Source: Sycon ciliatum (taxonomy: Eukaryota; Porifera; Calcarea; Leucosolenida; Sycettidae). From it: 64,000 nt of DNA. Shown in pieces: positions 22,292-33,337 of this stretch; the stretch's first letter is position 1, and each line of letters opens with the position of its first letter. The stretch lies in NCBI RefSeq assembly GCF_964019385.1, contig NC_088649.1:21730435-21794434 (forward strand), in the 5' to 3' direction. A program made the translations under genes and the position numbers. The notes beneath the pieces were generated by a model that saw nothing but the letters and a program-made list of their open reading frames with translations, was not told the origin of the DNA and searched no databases.

Positions 22292-22414
22292 CTTTGCAGG
22301 ACGTGCCGTCACCTGAAAACCCAGATTTACATGTGCAGTTGTAGGACCCAACCGTATTGGTACAGTTAGCATTGGAGCTGCAATTGTGAGTCTGATATAG
22401 ACACTCATCTGCAT
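22292..22414 (-). CDS. Calcium-binding EGF exon 3 of membrane protein
   Basis: A 123-bp exon between a TTTAG acceptor (left of AT at 22414) and a G|GTATGT donor, with incoming and outgoing phase 1. It encodes one cbEGF module of about 41 residues with six Cys. The N-terminus is (D)-A-D-E-C, the Ca-site acids, and C-x-N-x4-Y-x-C (CTNTVGSYNC) fits the Asp/Asn hydroxylation consensus. Asp-Arg of the sister exons is Asp-Ala here. Extracellular; pairs with the exons at 24188 and 25545. Confidence 0.85.
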
Positions 22415-22794
22415 CTAAACCACAAGCCAGGTTTAAACACAATGACGTGAATCATAGGAGGGCCCATACAAACAATACTGCAAAACGTACGTTGTGTGAA
22501 ACTATTTGTTTTCGAAGTCAACTTGTCCACAATACTGTTACGCATGAGGAGTACTGTTAGGTACTGGCGTCCGGTTTTGTACAATTCGTTTTTGCAAAGC
22601 TTCCCACTTTCTTTATCTCTGATATTGCTGACCCATCCAAGTTAGGCGGTGTGTTGTTTTCCGCTTAGAATTGCAGTTGGACTGAGTTGTCATGTTAGTA
22701 CCGTCATGGTCCTGTAAAAGTCGGCATTCTTTGTTGCCGCGGCCCTTAGCTTGTGCACTTTTTCGCTGCACGTACCTTCCCCTCATTGGTCCTA

Positions 22795-22985
22795 CCGTAA
22801 CCTTCAACCTTTCAAGCTGGAAGTCTGTTGGTTTGCACACTGGAGGTTTGTGAGAGTTAGGTCTCCGGACGTGCAATGTCTCAGTAACATGTCGGTTGTG
22901 TGCCCTGTTATCGGACTTTCTGACTGCTTATTATCTTGTTACAGTCGTGGATAGTTGCTTCATAACTTGGTTCGATATGATTTCC
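22795..22985 (+). repeat. Old diverged R1 copy (tentative)
   Basis: AACCTTTCAAGCTGGAAGTC, GTTGTGTGCCCTGTTATCGG and AGTCGTGGATAGTTG align patchily with R1. A further patch is at 23795-23860. Confidence 0.35.
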
Positions 22986-23043
22986 TCTATTTTAAATATA
23001 ATATTATACCAAAGAAAAGGCCCGGGGAGTTATTATTAGGTAA

Positions 23044-23165
23044 AGTGGATTCGGCATAGCTGGCCTCAAGCGAAGGTCCCTGTACTGAGCCCTGGCTGCG
23101 ATTGTCAATTTGTTTAGTCTTTCCCGGTTTTCTCTGTCCATCAAACCGTGTAATCACTTTATTAG
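23044..23165 (+). mobile_element. Diverged SINE copy
   Basis: The tail GATTGTCAATTTGTTTAGTC...CCGGTTTTCTC...ATCAAACC matches the SINE at 5305-5440; the tRNA-like head (GGCATAGCTGGCCTCAAG) is badly decayed. Confidence 0.5.
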
Positions 23166-23344
23166 TTGGAATTACATCGCAATGTTGAACTCGAGAGGGA
23201 GATGTCTAAGTAACACATAACACGTGACACAATTAGGTGAAACAGTTCAAATTATTGGGAATGAACACTAAAGGCATGCAGGAATGGACATGGATGGAGA
23301 GATTGAGAGCCAAGGATTAATTTATCAAAATAAATAAATAATTG

Positions 23345-23450
23345 AATGCAATGTTATCGCATGAGCTGATTGTTTAGTAACTGGTGGTGATAGTGGACGT
23401 TATAGCATAATGTGTAGTTTCTTGGTCTTTTAATTTTTATTAACACTAAA
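23345..23450 (+). repeat. Truncated R1 copy
   Basis: Begins GCAATGTTATCGCATGAGCT and retains the 3' half of R1 (AACTGGTGGTGATAGTGGAC). Confidence 0.75.
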
Positions 23451-23924
23451 GGTGTATGATTTATTGAGTTGAATGTCGGCACTGCAATGGCCGATATGTT
23501 GGTAGAATCGGTGAGCCCCTGAGCGCCCACATCAAACAACATGTAACCCTTTGGATATTGTCAGAAGCAGCAACGCGCCTACGTCACCAGCGTGGCAGAT
23601 CGACCGACAAGAACACAGCTGACCCAGTTTCAATCACAGGGGAGCATACCTTCTTCGTCGTTGTTTGCGCTGTGCCCGCAAGTGCAGTCACCAATCTCTA
23701 ATCAGGACTTGTGGACAAAGGATTGATATAGAATGCATCCGTAACTGAGCCAATAAAATACTTGAAAGAGATCCCCGTTAACGCCCATTCTGGCTGCTTA
23801 TTATCTTATTAGAGTCGTGGACAGTTACTTGATAACTCGTTCCAATGTGTTTTCTTCTGTTTTAACCAAAACCCTGCCACCAACTTGTTCTCTTATTCTT
23901 GCTCCTGAGTGCCAGTGCTTTGGC

Positions 23925-24000
23925 CGAGTGGTTGTGAGCTAGCTTGCGAATCATATTGTCCAAAGCTCCAGACCAGCGTGGAGAGCAGGGAGCGTGTACA
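23925..24000 (+). other. tRNA-like A-box region (Ser/Leu type), probably SINE debris
   Basis: TTGGCCGAGTGGTTGTGAG is an A-box/D-arm lookalike, but there is no good B box or stem pairing, so not called a tRNA. Confidence 0.25.
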
Positions 24001-24187
24001 GTGCTAAAAAATGCGGTGGTGCATGCAGAAACAGCAAAATTTTATGGGAGGCTATAGAGAATACAATATTGGTTGAGGAGCAGCTATGAATACACAGTAA
24101 ACATTGTGAATAAGGTCCGTTGGATTCCTCACATTATGGCACCTTTCTTCACCTTGGGTAACTCGATAAAAAAAAGTTGCAACATAC

Positions 24188-24310
24188 CTTTGCAGGATGT
24201 GCCGTCTCCTGAAAACCCAGAGTCACATGTGCAGTTGTAGGACCCAACAGTATTTGCACAGGTAGCATTGGAGCTGCAATTGTGGGTCTGATATAGACAC
24301 TCATCTCGAT
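24188..24310 (-). CDS. Calcium-binding EGF exon 2 of membrane protein
   Basis: 123-bp phase 1-1 exon with TTTAG acceptor and G|GTATGT donor. It encodes (D)RDEC...CSSNATCANTVGSYNC...CK(G): six Cys, a DxDE calcium site and a CANTVGSYNC hydroxylation-type motif. About 110 bp of the intron upstream (transcription sense) is also conserved with the exon at 25545-25667, showing that these modules arose by recent duplication of exon plus intron. Confidence 0.9.
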
Positions 24311-24739
24311 CTAAACCACAAGCCAAGTTGAAACACAACATGCACATCATAGTATGGAAGAATTTTCAAGTCACACCAAGAGCATGAACGTATTTGCCTG
24401 CAATACAGTAAGTTAAAGGGCCGTGTCTGTACATGATGTCTAAATTACAAAACGGGAGCATTTGTAACCCGGATACTCTCCGCACACAAGACTCTCAAAG
24501 TACATGTTTGTAATTACGTAAGTTATCATCAGTGTTCACCGTCTCACATGGAGAAAAAGAAGACCAAGATAGTGCGAGTATGCGTATAGCTATCCATGCA
24601 TTACATGTAATAGGCAGTCATGCTACACTCTCCTACTCCTACCAAATATTCACGCCCTCAAGAATAGAGAAATAAAATAGCACAAAAAAACTCAGGACAT
24701 AGCAAAACCAGTAGACCGAGCAGGCAGTCTAGCACTGCA

Positions 24740-25475
24740 AGCAAGATGGGCTCTGAGAGGTCGACATCCGCAGATTTGGCAGCAGCCAACTCAGTTGCGG
24801 AAAGGCCAGCTAATACAGGAGTCGCGACAACCACAGATGCCGTTGCGGCAGGGAAACTAGCTTCCTCCGGCTGCTCTGCAGAAGTCTCGAGACGGGATCG
24901 ATGCGCCTCCGACAACAACGAACACGAGAGACCATTCGGATTCAGGTACTGCCGACCCGGCCGGTGAACAGCAATGAAGCTATAGTCCAAGGCTTGCTCC
25001 ACCTACCGAGCTTTGCGGCCGCGTGTTTCCTTAGCGGACATTAACGCCGTGATTGGAGTGTAATCGGTACGGTCAACGAAATTCCGACATAGCAAATAGT
25101 GCTGGAACTGATCGGCAAAATGCACAAGGGAAAGCGTTTCCCCGTTTGACACATTGTAGTTTCTCTCTACCTTAATCAATATCTGGCTGTCAAAGGCAAT
25201 GGGGGTGTCCCTCGCCACCTTGAATTTGACAAAGGACAGCTCCATTGGCCACTTAGTTTGCATTAGAATCTAGAACAAGGCTGTCAGACGAGACAGAAAA
25301 GTCAGGATACGCTAAACACTGGGGCTGTTGTAGTCGACCGCTTCATAGGCATCAACGCCGCATTACTACTCTTAGTCCATGTGAAGCTGGCACCCTTGCC
25401 TGGCAATACATTCAGTGGAGCGGAGCGCTGAGCAAAACCAGGGATGAAGCGGCGGTAAAAACCCGGCTTTACGCC
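24740..25475 (-). pseudogene. Ty3-type retrotransposon pol fragment (RT thumb-RNase H) in an EGF intron
   Basis: On the minus strand, in order: GFYRRFIPGFAQRSAPLN (RT C-terminal region), a frameshift near 25300, then FDSQILIKVERNYNVSNGE and HYLLCRNFVDRTDYTPI (RNase H region), a stop at 25003-25005, then DYSFIAVHRPGRQY and a short pre-integrase segment to about 24740. Several stops and frameshifts make it dead. It separates two cbEGF exons without disturbing their splice sites. Confidence 0.8.
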
Positions 25476-25544
25476 AGAAACACATGTACATCTCGTATAG
25501 ACTGGGTACGTGGGTACCTCGAATAGAAGCCAATTGTAACATAC

Positions 25545-25667
25545 CTTTGCAGAATTTGCCATCACCTGAAAACCCAGAGTCACATGTGCAGTTGTAGGAC
25601 CCAACAGTGTTTGTACAGGCAGCATTAGAGCTGCAATTGTGGGTCTGATGTAGACACTCATCTCGAT
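25545..25667 (-). CDS. Calcium-binding EGF exon 1 of membrane protein
   Basis: 123-bp phase 1-1 exon, acceptor GTGGTTTAG|AT and donor G|GTATGT. It encodes (D)RDEC...CSSNAACTNTVGSYNC...CK(G) with the six EGF Cys, calcium-site DxDE and hydroxylation-type C-x-N-x4-Y-x-C. Closest to the exon at 24188-24310. Confidence 0.9.
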
Positions 25668-26125
25668 CTAAACCACAAGTCACGTTGAAACACAAGACGC
25701 ATCTTATTGTAGAGAAGAATTTTCCAGTCACACCAAGAGCATGAACGTATTTGCCTGCAATACAGTAAGTTCAAAGGCAGTGCTTGTTCGTGAGGTATCA
25801 AAATACCAAACTTGGCCAAAGCTATAACCATCTAAGGCATGGGACCAAGCTGACCCTAGAAAGCCAGTGACACGTTTTTCACTCCAAATGCAGCTCACAA
25901 CATGCGCCATACACATTGATGACACAAATGTTGAGGTCTGGAAAAAAAGGTGTGTGCGTTTCTGGTTGCACAAGTTTTGAATCCGTGTGACTACACACAA
26001 CATTGCAAACATGGGTCCATTGCATGAACTTGACGTGTATCACCCACTTTTCTGCATCTCTTACATGGAACTGAGCCTCCTCACTGTCTTTGTGGAGTAG
26101 GTACAAGTCCTATTCCACTACTCAC

Positions 26126-26224
26126 CTAGGCAAGTGTAGTTGAACAGATAGCCGGCACACAGAGAGCAATTGTCCAGGGAGGAAATGATGTTACACTTTT
26201 GCTCGCAAGTGGCTTTAGTCAGAT
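26126..26224 (-). CDS. Cys-rich EGF-like exon of membrane protein
   Basis: Minus-strand 99-bp exon between acceptor CTCTCACATAG and donor CTAG|GTGAGT, phase 1-1, so it splices in frame to the cbEGF exons. It encodes a 33-residue module, LTKATCEQKC...LDNCSLCAGYLFNYTCL, with five Cys and an N-glycosylation-type NYT. It resembles a variant EGF module lacking calcium-site acids. Upstream exons (signal peptide) were not identified. Confidence 0.6.
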
Positions 26225-26384
26225 CTATGTGAGAGAAGACAAAACAAATTCAATTGTGTACACACAATAACCTTTGCACTCAGAGCAAGTAACGAGAGTG
26301 CTCGCCGGAACTGAATTCGGAGCCCTGTATAATAATAATTATTATTATTACGTACAGACTAGAGACAAACCTTCATTTTTCATC

Positions 26385-26675
26385 AATAGAGAGGTTCCGC
26401 ATAACGTTATTACGATCTACGGAAAGTCTTACGTAAACTGCATGCACCTCTGGGTTCCGCCATACAGAGTTTTCAAATCACGTAGCTGCCCTTGGCAACT
26501 TCGTCATAAATTTGTACCGCAATCCACTTACGGCCCAGCTATGTTATCAGAGCCCTATTTACGTACTCTCCGTAGACAACTTTCCGTAAGTGGAGTGCAA
26601 ACTCGCAAATTCACGGTTTTTTCCGGCCGCTAACGTAAAGTTGCTCAACTTTACGTAGTGCTGAACCTCTCTATT
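26385..26675. mobile_element. MITE family C, complete copy with 3-bp target duplication
   Basis: Terminal inverted repeats AATAGAGAGGTTC / GAACCTCTCTATT flanked by ATC on both sides (26382-26384, 26676-26678). Internal hairpin ACGTAAAGTTG-CTC-AACTTTACGT at about 26634-26657. Relatives at 43603 and 43674. No transposase. Confidence 0.8.
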
Positions 26676-26699
26676 ATCAGTTTAACATCACTAAAAGGT

Positions 26700-26958
26700 G
26701 CTACCCACGCTGATATCCGCACGTGCGGATTCTGGACTAGGGCTCAAAATGCGATCGTTGGCGTCTGGGTATTCCACCCCAATGCGGCTTCGTACAAAAC
26801 AAGCCCATATCTGATGAACTCCAGGTACTCGAGTGCCGCAAGAAGAGCAATTACGGGAAGCGCATATACAACAAGGACCGTGGTTTATTATTTTGCTAAT
26901 CTTGCCCAGCTAACAACCCACGGCCCCTGCCGCTTCTCGTCTTGCTTAGGGCAACAAT
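26700..26958 (+). pseudogene. Fragment of a repetitive nuclease-like protein (C-terminal part)
   Basis: Encodes HADIRTCGFWTRAQNAIVGV then WVFHPNAASYKTS, followed after a frameshift near 26820 by a second-frame KKSNYGKRI segment. The order DIR..GFW..AQNA..DVRVFHPNA.SY...KK..Y resembles a nuclease-like C-terminal domain carried by high-copy reverse-transcriptase proteins in invertebrate genomes. The usual DVRV is GVWV here, so a probable catalytic Asp is lost. Frameshifted and truncated: a relic. Confidence 0.5.
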
Positions 26959-27006
26959 AATGTGCATTCGTGGATCATGCTCGGGCCAGTGAAAGGGAAA
27001 GTTCGC

Positions 27007-27249
27007 TTAGCATTTCAAATTGGAGAGTCCGTAAAAATTCACCTCGGGCAAAAACACGCTATCAAGAACAAGCCCATATACAGTACACACAAAGTGTCCC
27101 TCGTTCACAACTTGATAATTATGCCAACATTTGTCCATGTTTGGAGTAGGAGGAGGGGCATCAGGACAAGGGGCATCGTCATGCTCAACGCCGGTGCGTT
27201 GACTCTCCTTGTACGCACACAGTATTTCAAATTGTTCTTCATTATCCAT
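27007..27249 (-). pseudogene. Zinc-ribbon (TFIIB-like) ORF, degenerate
   Basis: 80-codon minus-strand ORF from ATG at 27249. An acidic N-terminus and Pro-rich linker precede CWHNYQVVNEGHFVCTVYGL, laid out like the N-terminal zinc ribbon of TFIIB-type factors (C-x-H ... E-G-x-x-V-C-x-x-C-G-L-V). The fourth ligand is Tyr, so it probably cannot bind zinc. No cyclin-like domain follows before the stop. Could be a relic of a mobile or viral gene or of a host gene; identification is tentative. Confidence 0.35.
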
Positions 27250-29605
27250 GATGCTAACTGATCACAGGGTCCGGTAAACGTCGCGTGATAATGTATGAAT
27301 TCACCCATGAGACACACATCCTAAAATACCCCTGCGGGATCATACTGTTAGAAGGGCTACTAAGTCTTTTGAATCGTCTGGCAATACCTAGAATATTCAA
27401 GAACATCATAATTCACTTTCAAACCACATCCCAGACAATCTTATTTATACCACACCCACCACTTTAAAAGCACTTATGTCGCGGAACCGCACTTCAAAAC
27501 CACTTAGACATTAACCCAGTTACATGTCACCTGGCCCACTTAAAACACTTCAGGTTTCAAATGGCCACTTTAATTAACACCCCTGAGTTCAAGTACCCAT
27601 TCATAAGGTCAAGTGGGTTCAACTTCGCACCAGAACCCACTTCGCCCATATTACTTGAGATTTGAATCAAACAGCCATGCCTGTGGTTCAAAGAGCCTGC
27701 ACTGACGTCCAGTCGAGCAGCATCCGAAACATGCCAAACTCGCACCAAAACATCAACATGTGGCAAGCCTCTGGAGTCCAAGCGTGTCGGTGTTGAACAA
27801 CATTTAGGGCACTAGTATCACTCTTCTATATGCTGACGCCTCTGCTCTCCAGAGATCTGATAACTATAACAGCCGTGTCTGCATCTTCATCAGTCGGAAA
27901 CGCGGCTGCGCTCACTCATGACCGGCCGGGGCGGCCATTTCTTCAGCAGAATACCAAAGTTCTCGGCACAAGACCGAACTCATGAAGGTCAGTCATGGCT
28001 ACATCCTCTCTCTCACAATTACGTGTTCGGGTTCGCTTGTACCACCTCTTATCGCAGTATTTCAAACCCAAACCGAAAAAGTCGGGGAAAAAGTACCTTG
28101 GAAATTGTGGGAACAAGTTACGCGATAGAGTCCACCAACTAAACCAGATTTTGAACAGTCAGACGTGCACAATCTAGCACAACACTGAAAATGAGTACTG
28201 CGACATTCCACAGCATGAAAGTCAGCTCGAGCATTGCTTGATAGCGCCATCCAACGGCCTTCCAACTTGGAAGGTTAATGGATATTAGTTCTAATTTGAA
28301 AGAGGGTTTTTTCCTTGGCTCACCGTCTGAGTTCTTTTAAAATATACCTGCCCGAAATAAATACCCCCTTCATTCATTTGACTCTGTCAGTTGAAGTAAA
28401 GTCAAGCCAGATAATCGGTAAGCGAGCCTGCGCCAGTGCCAAAGCAGCATGGGCTTCATCAGGGTGCAAATTTCAAACCAAAGTTTATACGACTGAGCAG
28501 TACACCTCGCCCAGAAGGATCACAGCTAGCCTCGTGTCTCGCTTGCTGGAGCAGGCTTCATCTCTCGGTGAGTATCCGACTCAGCTCCGGATGTTAAGGT
28601 GACGATTCGTGCTGAGATGTGGAGCCGGGCTGTTGGAACGTTCTGTGTTTGTTCGTGTTTGTTTTCGCTTTACATGTATATTACTAGGGGTGAAAGTTGG
28701 CACTGAGATCCCGAGTTCAAGTGCTCTGACTTTCTCCAATCGAATATTGGATCGTTTGAGTATTCTTCATCTCCTAAAAATTGCACACTAAGTGCCTTAA
28801 AATCGCATGATACAAACCTTATTGAACCGAGTAGCGGTCATTTTTCTCGAGTATATTGGTTGGTGGGCCATTTGTGCTCTCTACTCGTGAACAAATGTTC
28901 ACATCGCAGTCTGCACATCAATATCTGCCGACTGCTGCTCTGAATCTGCAGATTTCTGTGGTAAATGTATGTACCATGTATAAACAGGTACTCTGATTTT
29001 TTCCGAGTATCAATATTTTGGAAAAAAATTGTTTCACCCTATATATTACTCAGTATGGCATAATTAGACATTGCTGGAATATTCTTACCTTGTGCGTTTT
29101 ACTATCTACAATGTGGTCCCTCTCCTTCAGTTTTCTTTCTACCTCACTGACAAGGGCAGCAACCACCCGTCTGGTGGGTGCCAACGTCCTCTGCCAATTG
29201 CGCTGGAACTCTACAATACATTCTTGTCTTTCGGTAATTACAAATCTGCCTTTTTAGTTCTTTGCGGCTTGAATTATTATTCATTTGTGTTGTTTCTTGC
29301 GGCACTTGCTTTGTCAGTTTTGACCTTTTTGCATGTCCGCGTGTGTACTGATAACATCATGCATTATTTTCTATAACGCTTTTTGCTGTGCAAATATTTT
29401 CTTTGCCAATCAAGCATGAGGATACTACCGTGTCCTCCTCCTTTGCTGTGCGTCCGGAACGGGGCCGTGTATGTGCCCAGCCCTCCGTTCTTTTTTTCTT
29501 TTTGGTTAGATTCTTCAATGGTTATTGAGGACATGTTTGTAATACAGTCTTCGCAATAGATCGATGCCTCCAATGGTGGTGTCACTTTGCTCGGATCACC
29601 TAGAG
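27250..29605. other. No recognised gene
   Basis: Several open frames without family motifs. A + strand frame ending at a donor-like CTCG|GTGAGT (about 28569) could be an exon but nothing supports it further. Contains a lone CCTTCCAACTTGGAAGG (28259-28275), the palindromic core of R1. Confidence 0.35.
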
Positions 29606-29609
29606 CTGG

Positions 29610-29789
29610 CCATCCAGCTGCATACTCCTAGCGGAAACTGATTCAAACTTCTCAAAACGGAGGTTTGCAGTACTTTCTGGACACAAATTTAAAAACGCAA
29701 ATTTATCGTACTCGGTAATCTAAACGATTGCTCGATCGTTAGAGTTATCAAACGAGTAATTGATTATTCGGTATAATCGTTTCAGCCCT
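29610..29789. mobile_element. Truncated hAT MITE
   Basis: Matches the right half of the hAT MITE at 49136-49530, from AGCGGAAACTGATTCAAACT to the terminus ATAATCGTTTCAGCCCTA. The left end is missing. Confidence 0.75.
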
Positions 29790-30650
29790 ACTCATTTATG
29801 TGTATAATGGTGCGTTCGTAAATCCTCTCCGAAAAGTGGGAGATTTTCTGAAAGGTTCGGGAGCTGTTTTATATCCTCTCCATGTTCAGGAGACTCTCCA
29901 AAGCTCTTCAAGCTCTCAAAGCTTCAGAGGTGACTGAAACTTGGAGATACCTGTGGTTTGGGATCAGCGCATGCGGACTGCTGCTAAAAGCCATGTGTTG
30001 ATCATGAGTGCACGCATTTCCTTTTTAGCATACGCATATATGCATACTACATTCATAAGTCGAGACCCCTTTCGTGCCTGACATGTGCAAAATATCTCCG
30101 AATTCTTCCAGACCCGTTTTGGAATTATACCAGCTTCTTTGACTTCTCTTTTCTTCTTCTCCGAGAAGCTAGAGAATAAAAGAACACATCTCCCATAAAC
30201 GGATTCACAACTGCCTTTATTCTGCATTTTCACTCAAGGCCGGGCACCTTCCTTATTTGGTGCATCTGGTTATTTCCTTAGCTTGCACTCACTCCTTAAA
30301 AGCAGTGTGCTGTAGTTTATACACACTATTACTACAGTTTGGTACACTGTTGCATGTGAGTGTATCAACACTCCTTATTTGTGCGGTAGTTCGTACGCGT
30401 ATTGGTATTGGTACACACTGTTGCAAGTGGGGTCATCAACTTCGGGGCCATGGGCTTCCATGGCCGCAACTAAAATATTACCTCTGCAGCCTTTCTAGGT
30501 CTCTCGCTCGCCTTCCACCCTTGAGGCAGAAGCTTTGGCTTTCGTCACTCTTGCCTTGTGCTCTCTCTCTCTTCATTCATATCGTCTCTTGATTGAACTA
30601 ATTTGCCTTCTTGGCAAATGTAAGTAAACCTTAATGCCGGTGTGTGCGTG
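29790..30650. other. No recognised gene
   Basis: A CTCTCC/GGAGAG-rich patch at 29820-29945 can form imperfect hairpins; otherwise nothing identified. Confidence 0.35.
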
Positions 30651-30654
30651 CGTG

Positions 30655-30683
30655 CGTGCATGTGTTTTGTGTGTGTGTGTGTG

Positions 30684-30772
<89 letters not shown>
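30655..30772. repeat. (TG)n microsatellite
   Basis: About 45 TG units with one GGGG interruption. Confidence 0.97.
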
Positions 30773-31000
30773 GAACAAATGGAAAAATGAAAAATAGGGA
30801 TTAACTGGCCAGAAAAGTCACTTCAATCAGCTGTGTGGTGGATACGAGGCTAAAATTAGTGGCGGTCAATTCATCAGTCTCGCAAGCTGTTGAATGGTGT
30901 AATCCCAGCAAAAGGTTCTATGTTGCTATGCCTAACATAGCTGTTCGCTATTATCACTTTCGCGATGGGCATGTCTGAGTCTGATTGCATGCGTGCATGC

Positions 31001-31001
31001 A

Positions 31002-31044
<43 letters not shown>

Positions 31045-31072
31045 GTGTGTGTGTGTGTGCGTGTGTGTATGT

Positions 31073-31110
<38 letters not shown>

Positions 31111-31123
31111 GTGTGTGTGTGTT
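31001..31123. repeat. (TG)n microsatellite with interruptions
   Basis: Length differs by 2 bp from the copy at 60039-60163, one of only two differences I noticed between the 14-kb copies. Another TG/G-run/GA tract is at 31347-31420. Confidence 0.97.
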
Positions 31124-31668
31124 TGCACCTTGTCCTCGCCCACTTACTGAGGTGTGTGAGCCCATAAGTGGAATCATTTTCAAGTCCACCCAGAGTTTTG
31201 GGGATTTCAGGGGTGTCGGCCGTTGGGCGGTTCAATAGCCAGTTGAGTCATCTTTCAAAGATTCCTTTTGAATCTCTCTCCCCTCTTCGGGGGAGACTTG
31301 CGTGACCAGTCATGGCAGTGAGCAAGCACAGTACAGTACAGTACAGTGTGTGCGTGTGTGTATGTGTGTGTGTGGGGGGGGGGGGGGTGTGAGAGAGAGA
31401 GACAGGGCGAGAGAGAGAGATAGAAGGGATGAATAGGTATATGCGAGTGCATGCGTATGGGTAATTCTGTTGGTGGACTCTCTCCAAGTGGACACCACTG
31501 CATTATTTTGCGAGTAAGTTAGTTCATGTCGGACCGCAGCGCTGGGGTCTAATCCTGGGTCAGGGCATAATTGTGGGTTACCGAGTCAACCTTTGAACCA
31601 CCATGGAAGTCCATTCAAAAGGCACTTTGCTCGGATCACCTAGACCTGGCCCTGTTCTTGACCTGGCC

Positions 31669-31855
31669 TCAGGAAAGGATGCATCCAGCTGGCTGACCTG
31701 CCACACCCTCAGTCGTCATGGCTTCACCCTCACCAATATACACTTCGGAGATGGCCTGTGCCTCCAGCACTGGACACATTCTCTGCTCCCAAGACTCTAC
31801 GTATGCAGCAAGCCGCTGAATGCCATTCACATCCTGTCGTGCCTGTTTAATATCT
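31669..31855 (-). CDS. Exon-like open segment next to block U (unknown)
   Basis: Minus-strand frame downstream of block U copy 2, after a possible acceptor GTTTTAG|CTGG. It encodes CGPDIKQARQDVNGIQRLAA and YVESWEQRM with protein-like composition, with a possible donor TATTG|GTGAGG at about 31744. It is absent from block U copy 1. No family recognised. Confidence 0.25.
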
Positions 31856-32405
31856 GGGCCACAACCAGCTAAAACATGTCTTAGGGTGAAAATTTTCAAA
31901 TTTTGTTTTCCTCCAGAAAACAGTTCTTGGGACCTTACTTGACCTCTTGAAGGTGATACAGGGCAGAAAAGTAGTCTACAAGGGCCCCAAACACCGCTTT
32001 CCAAATATGTACTTTGAAATAGAAAATGACAGTTTTCGCACAGTCTGACACAAAGAGACAAACTACATGTATTACTTAGTGGCTTTTGTGGCGGAGCACA
32101 ATACAACGGAACTAAATATGTCGACACCGACTTGAGCATGTCAACGACATCAGTTCAAAGGCACGGCCCAAGTTCTTCCTGGAAAGCAACACGATGCGCT
32201 GGGTGGCGTTGCACTTGCATACTCTTTCGATTCTGGCAGTGACACTTTCGATCATTGCCTGCGTTTCCAAGACTGCGTCGGACGCCTCATGAGAGCTGAA
32301 CGCAAGTAACGTCGTAAGCCAGCCGGTTCGCCGCCTAAATGATTATGTACTAGCCCACAACTTGTGCCTCTTCGCTACTGGAGACGACGGGGACGATTCA
32401 GCGCA
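31853..32405 (-). pseudogene. Coding-like repeated block U, copy 2 (unknown protein)
   Basis: Inverted counterpart of 20086-20643. Frame with ESSPSSPVAKRHKLWAST, then FRRRTGWLTTLLAFSSHEAS...VTARIERV...RIVLLSRKNLGRA. The stop between the two parts is shared in position with copy 1. Role unknown. Confidence 0.4.
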
Positions 32406-32724
32406 GGAATGTGTGGTGTCTTTAAAAAGGGGTTACTTACTTGCAGAAACATAATTCTTTACAATAACTCCTCCTAAGATGTTGCCTCTTGAATAATCTG
32501 TAGGGATCTTAAGAGCGCAAAGACGAAGATTGAGTGATACGCCATTGTCCATATATCTGCATATATGGAGAAATAGTACAAGATGCAGGAGACAACTCAA
32601 GTCATGTAAGGCATGGATAGTGTTATGGTTTTCATTGCAGATGCCAAACTTGTCACCTTCTTACTGTTATAAACTTTGATATTGTCACATAGTTTGTCCA
32701 TCAATTCGCACTGGTAGTGTAGTA

Positions 32725-33321
32725 CAGGTCTACTCTCCATATAACGTAATCTCTGGGACCACGCACGAATTATGTTATATCGAGAGTTATGTTATGTAGA
32801 AAACCTTGTGTAAAATACAAGATGTACCTCAAAATGAAGGGTATTACAAGGCGGGTTTAACCGTGCAAACATAAACACACTGTACCACCATCGACATCAG
32901 ATACCATCAATGCTGCAGAATATATGCACAATAGGACTAAACTGGCTAGCTACGGCTACAGCTTGATCGTACCGCGCACGTGAATCTACGTTGTATCAAG
33001 AGTGCGCACGTCGGGGACCGCGCCACAGGGTGCGTTATGCCGAGGTTTACGTTATGTAAGACTAAACTGCCTAGCTACAGCTACCGCTTCATCGTACCGT
33101 GCACGTGAATTTATGTTGTATCGAGAGTGCGCACGTCGGGGACCGCGCCGTAGCGTGTGTTATGTCGAGGTTTATGTTATGTAGGTTTATGTTATGTAGG
33201 ATTATGTTGTGTAGAACAAAATGTGTGTAGGAGTGATGCTGTTTCGGCGCGGGATCTGATTTTTTTACTTACTAGCGAGGTTTATGTACAAGTGAGAGTT
33301 GTTATATCGAGAGCAGACCTG
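32725..33321. mobile_element. Pogo/Tigger-like MITE with TA target duplication
   Basis: Terminal inverted repeats CAGGTCTACTCTCCATATAA / TTATATCGAGAGCAGACCTG, flanked by TA (32723-32724, 33322-33323). A 125-bp internal segment (GACTAAACTG.CTAGCTAC...GTTATGTA) is duplicated in tandem at about 32935-33058 and 33059-33183. No transposase. Confidence 0.75.
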
Positions 33322-33337
33322 TAGACGGACTTTCTAC

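Noticed and set aside
29018-29376. Hydrophobic ORF that could be a small membrane protein
   Set aside because: Two overlapping frames, T-rich composition and no motif or splice context; hydrophobicity is explained by base composition.
30545-31238. His/Thr- and Val/Cys-repeat ORFs
   Set aside because: Translations of TG/CA microsatellites; the same applies to 17821-18142, 47684-48019 and 59583-60543.
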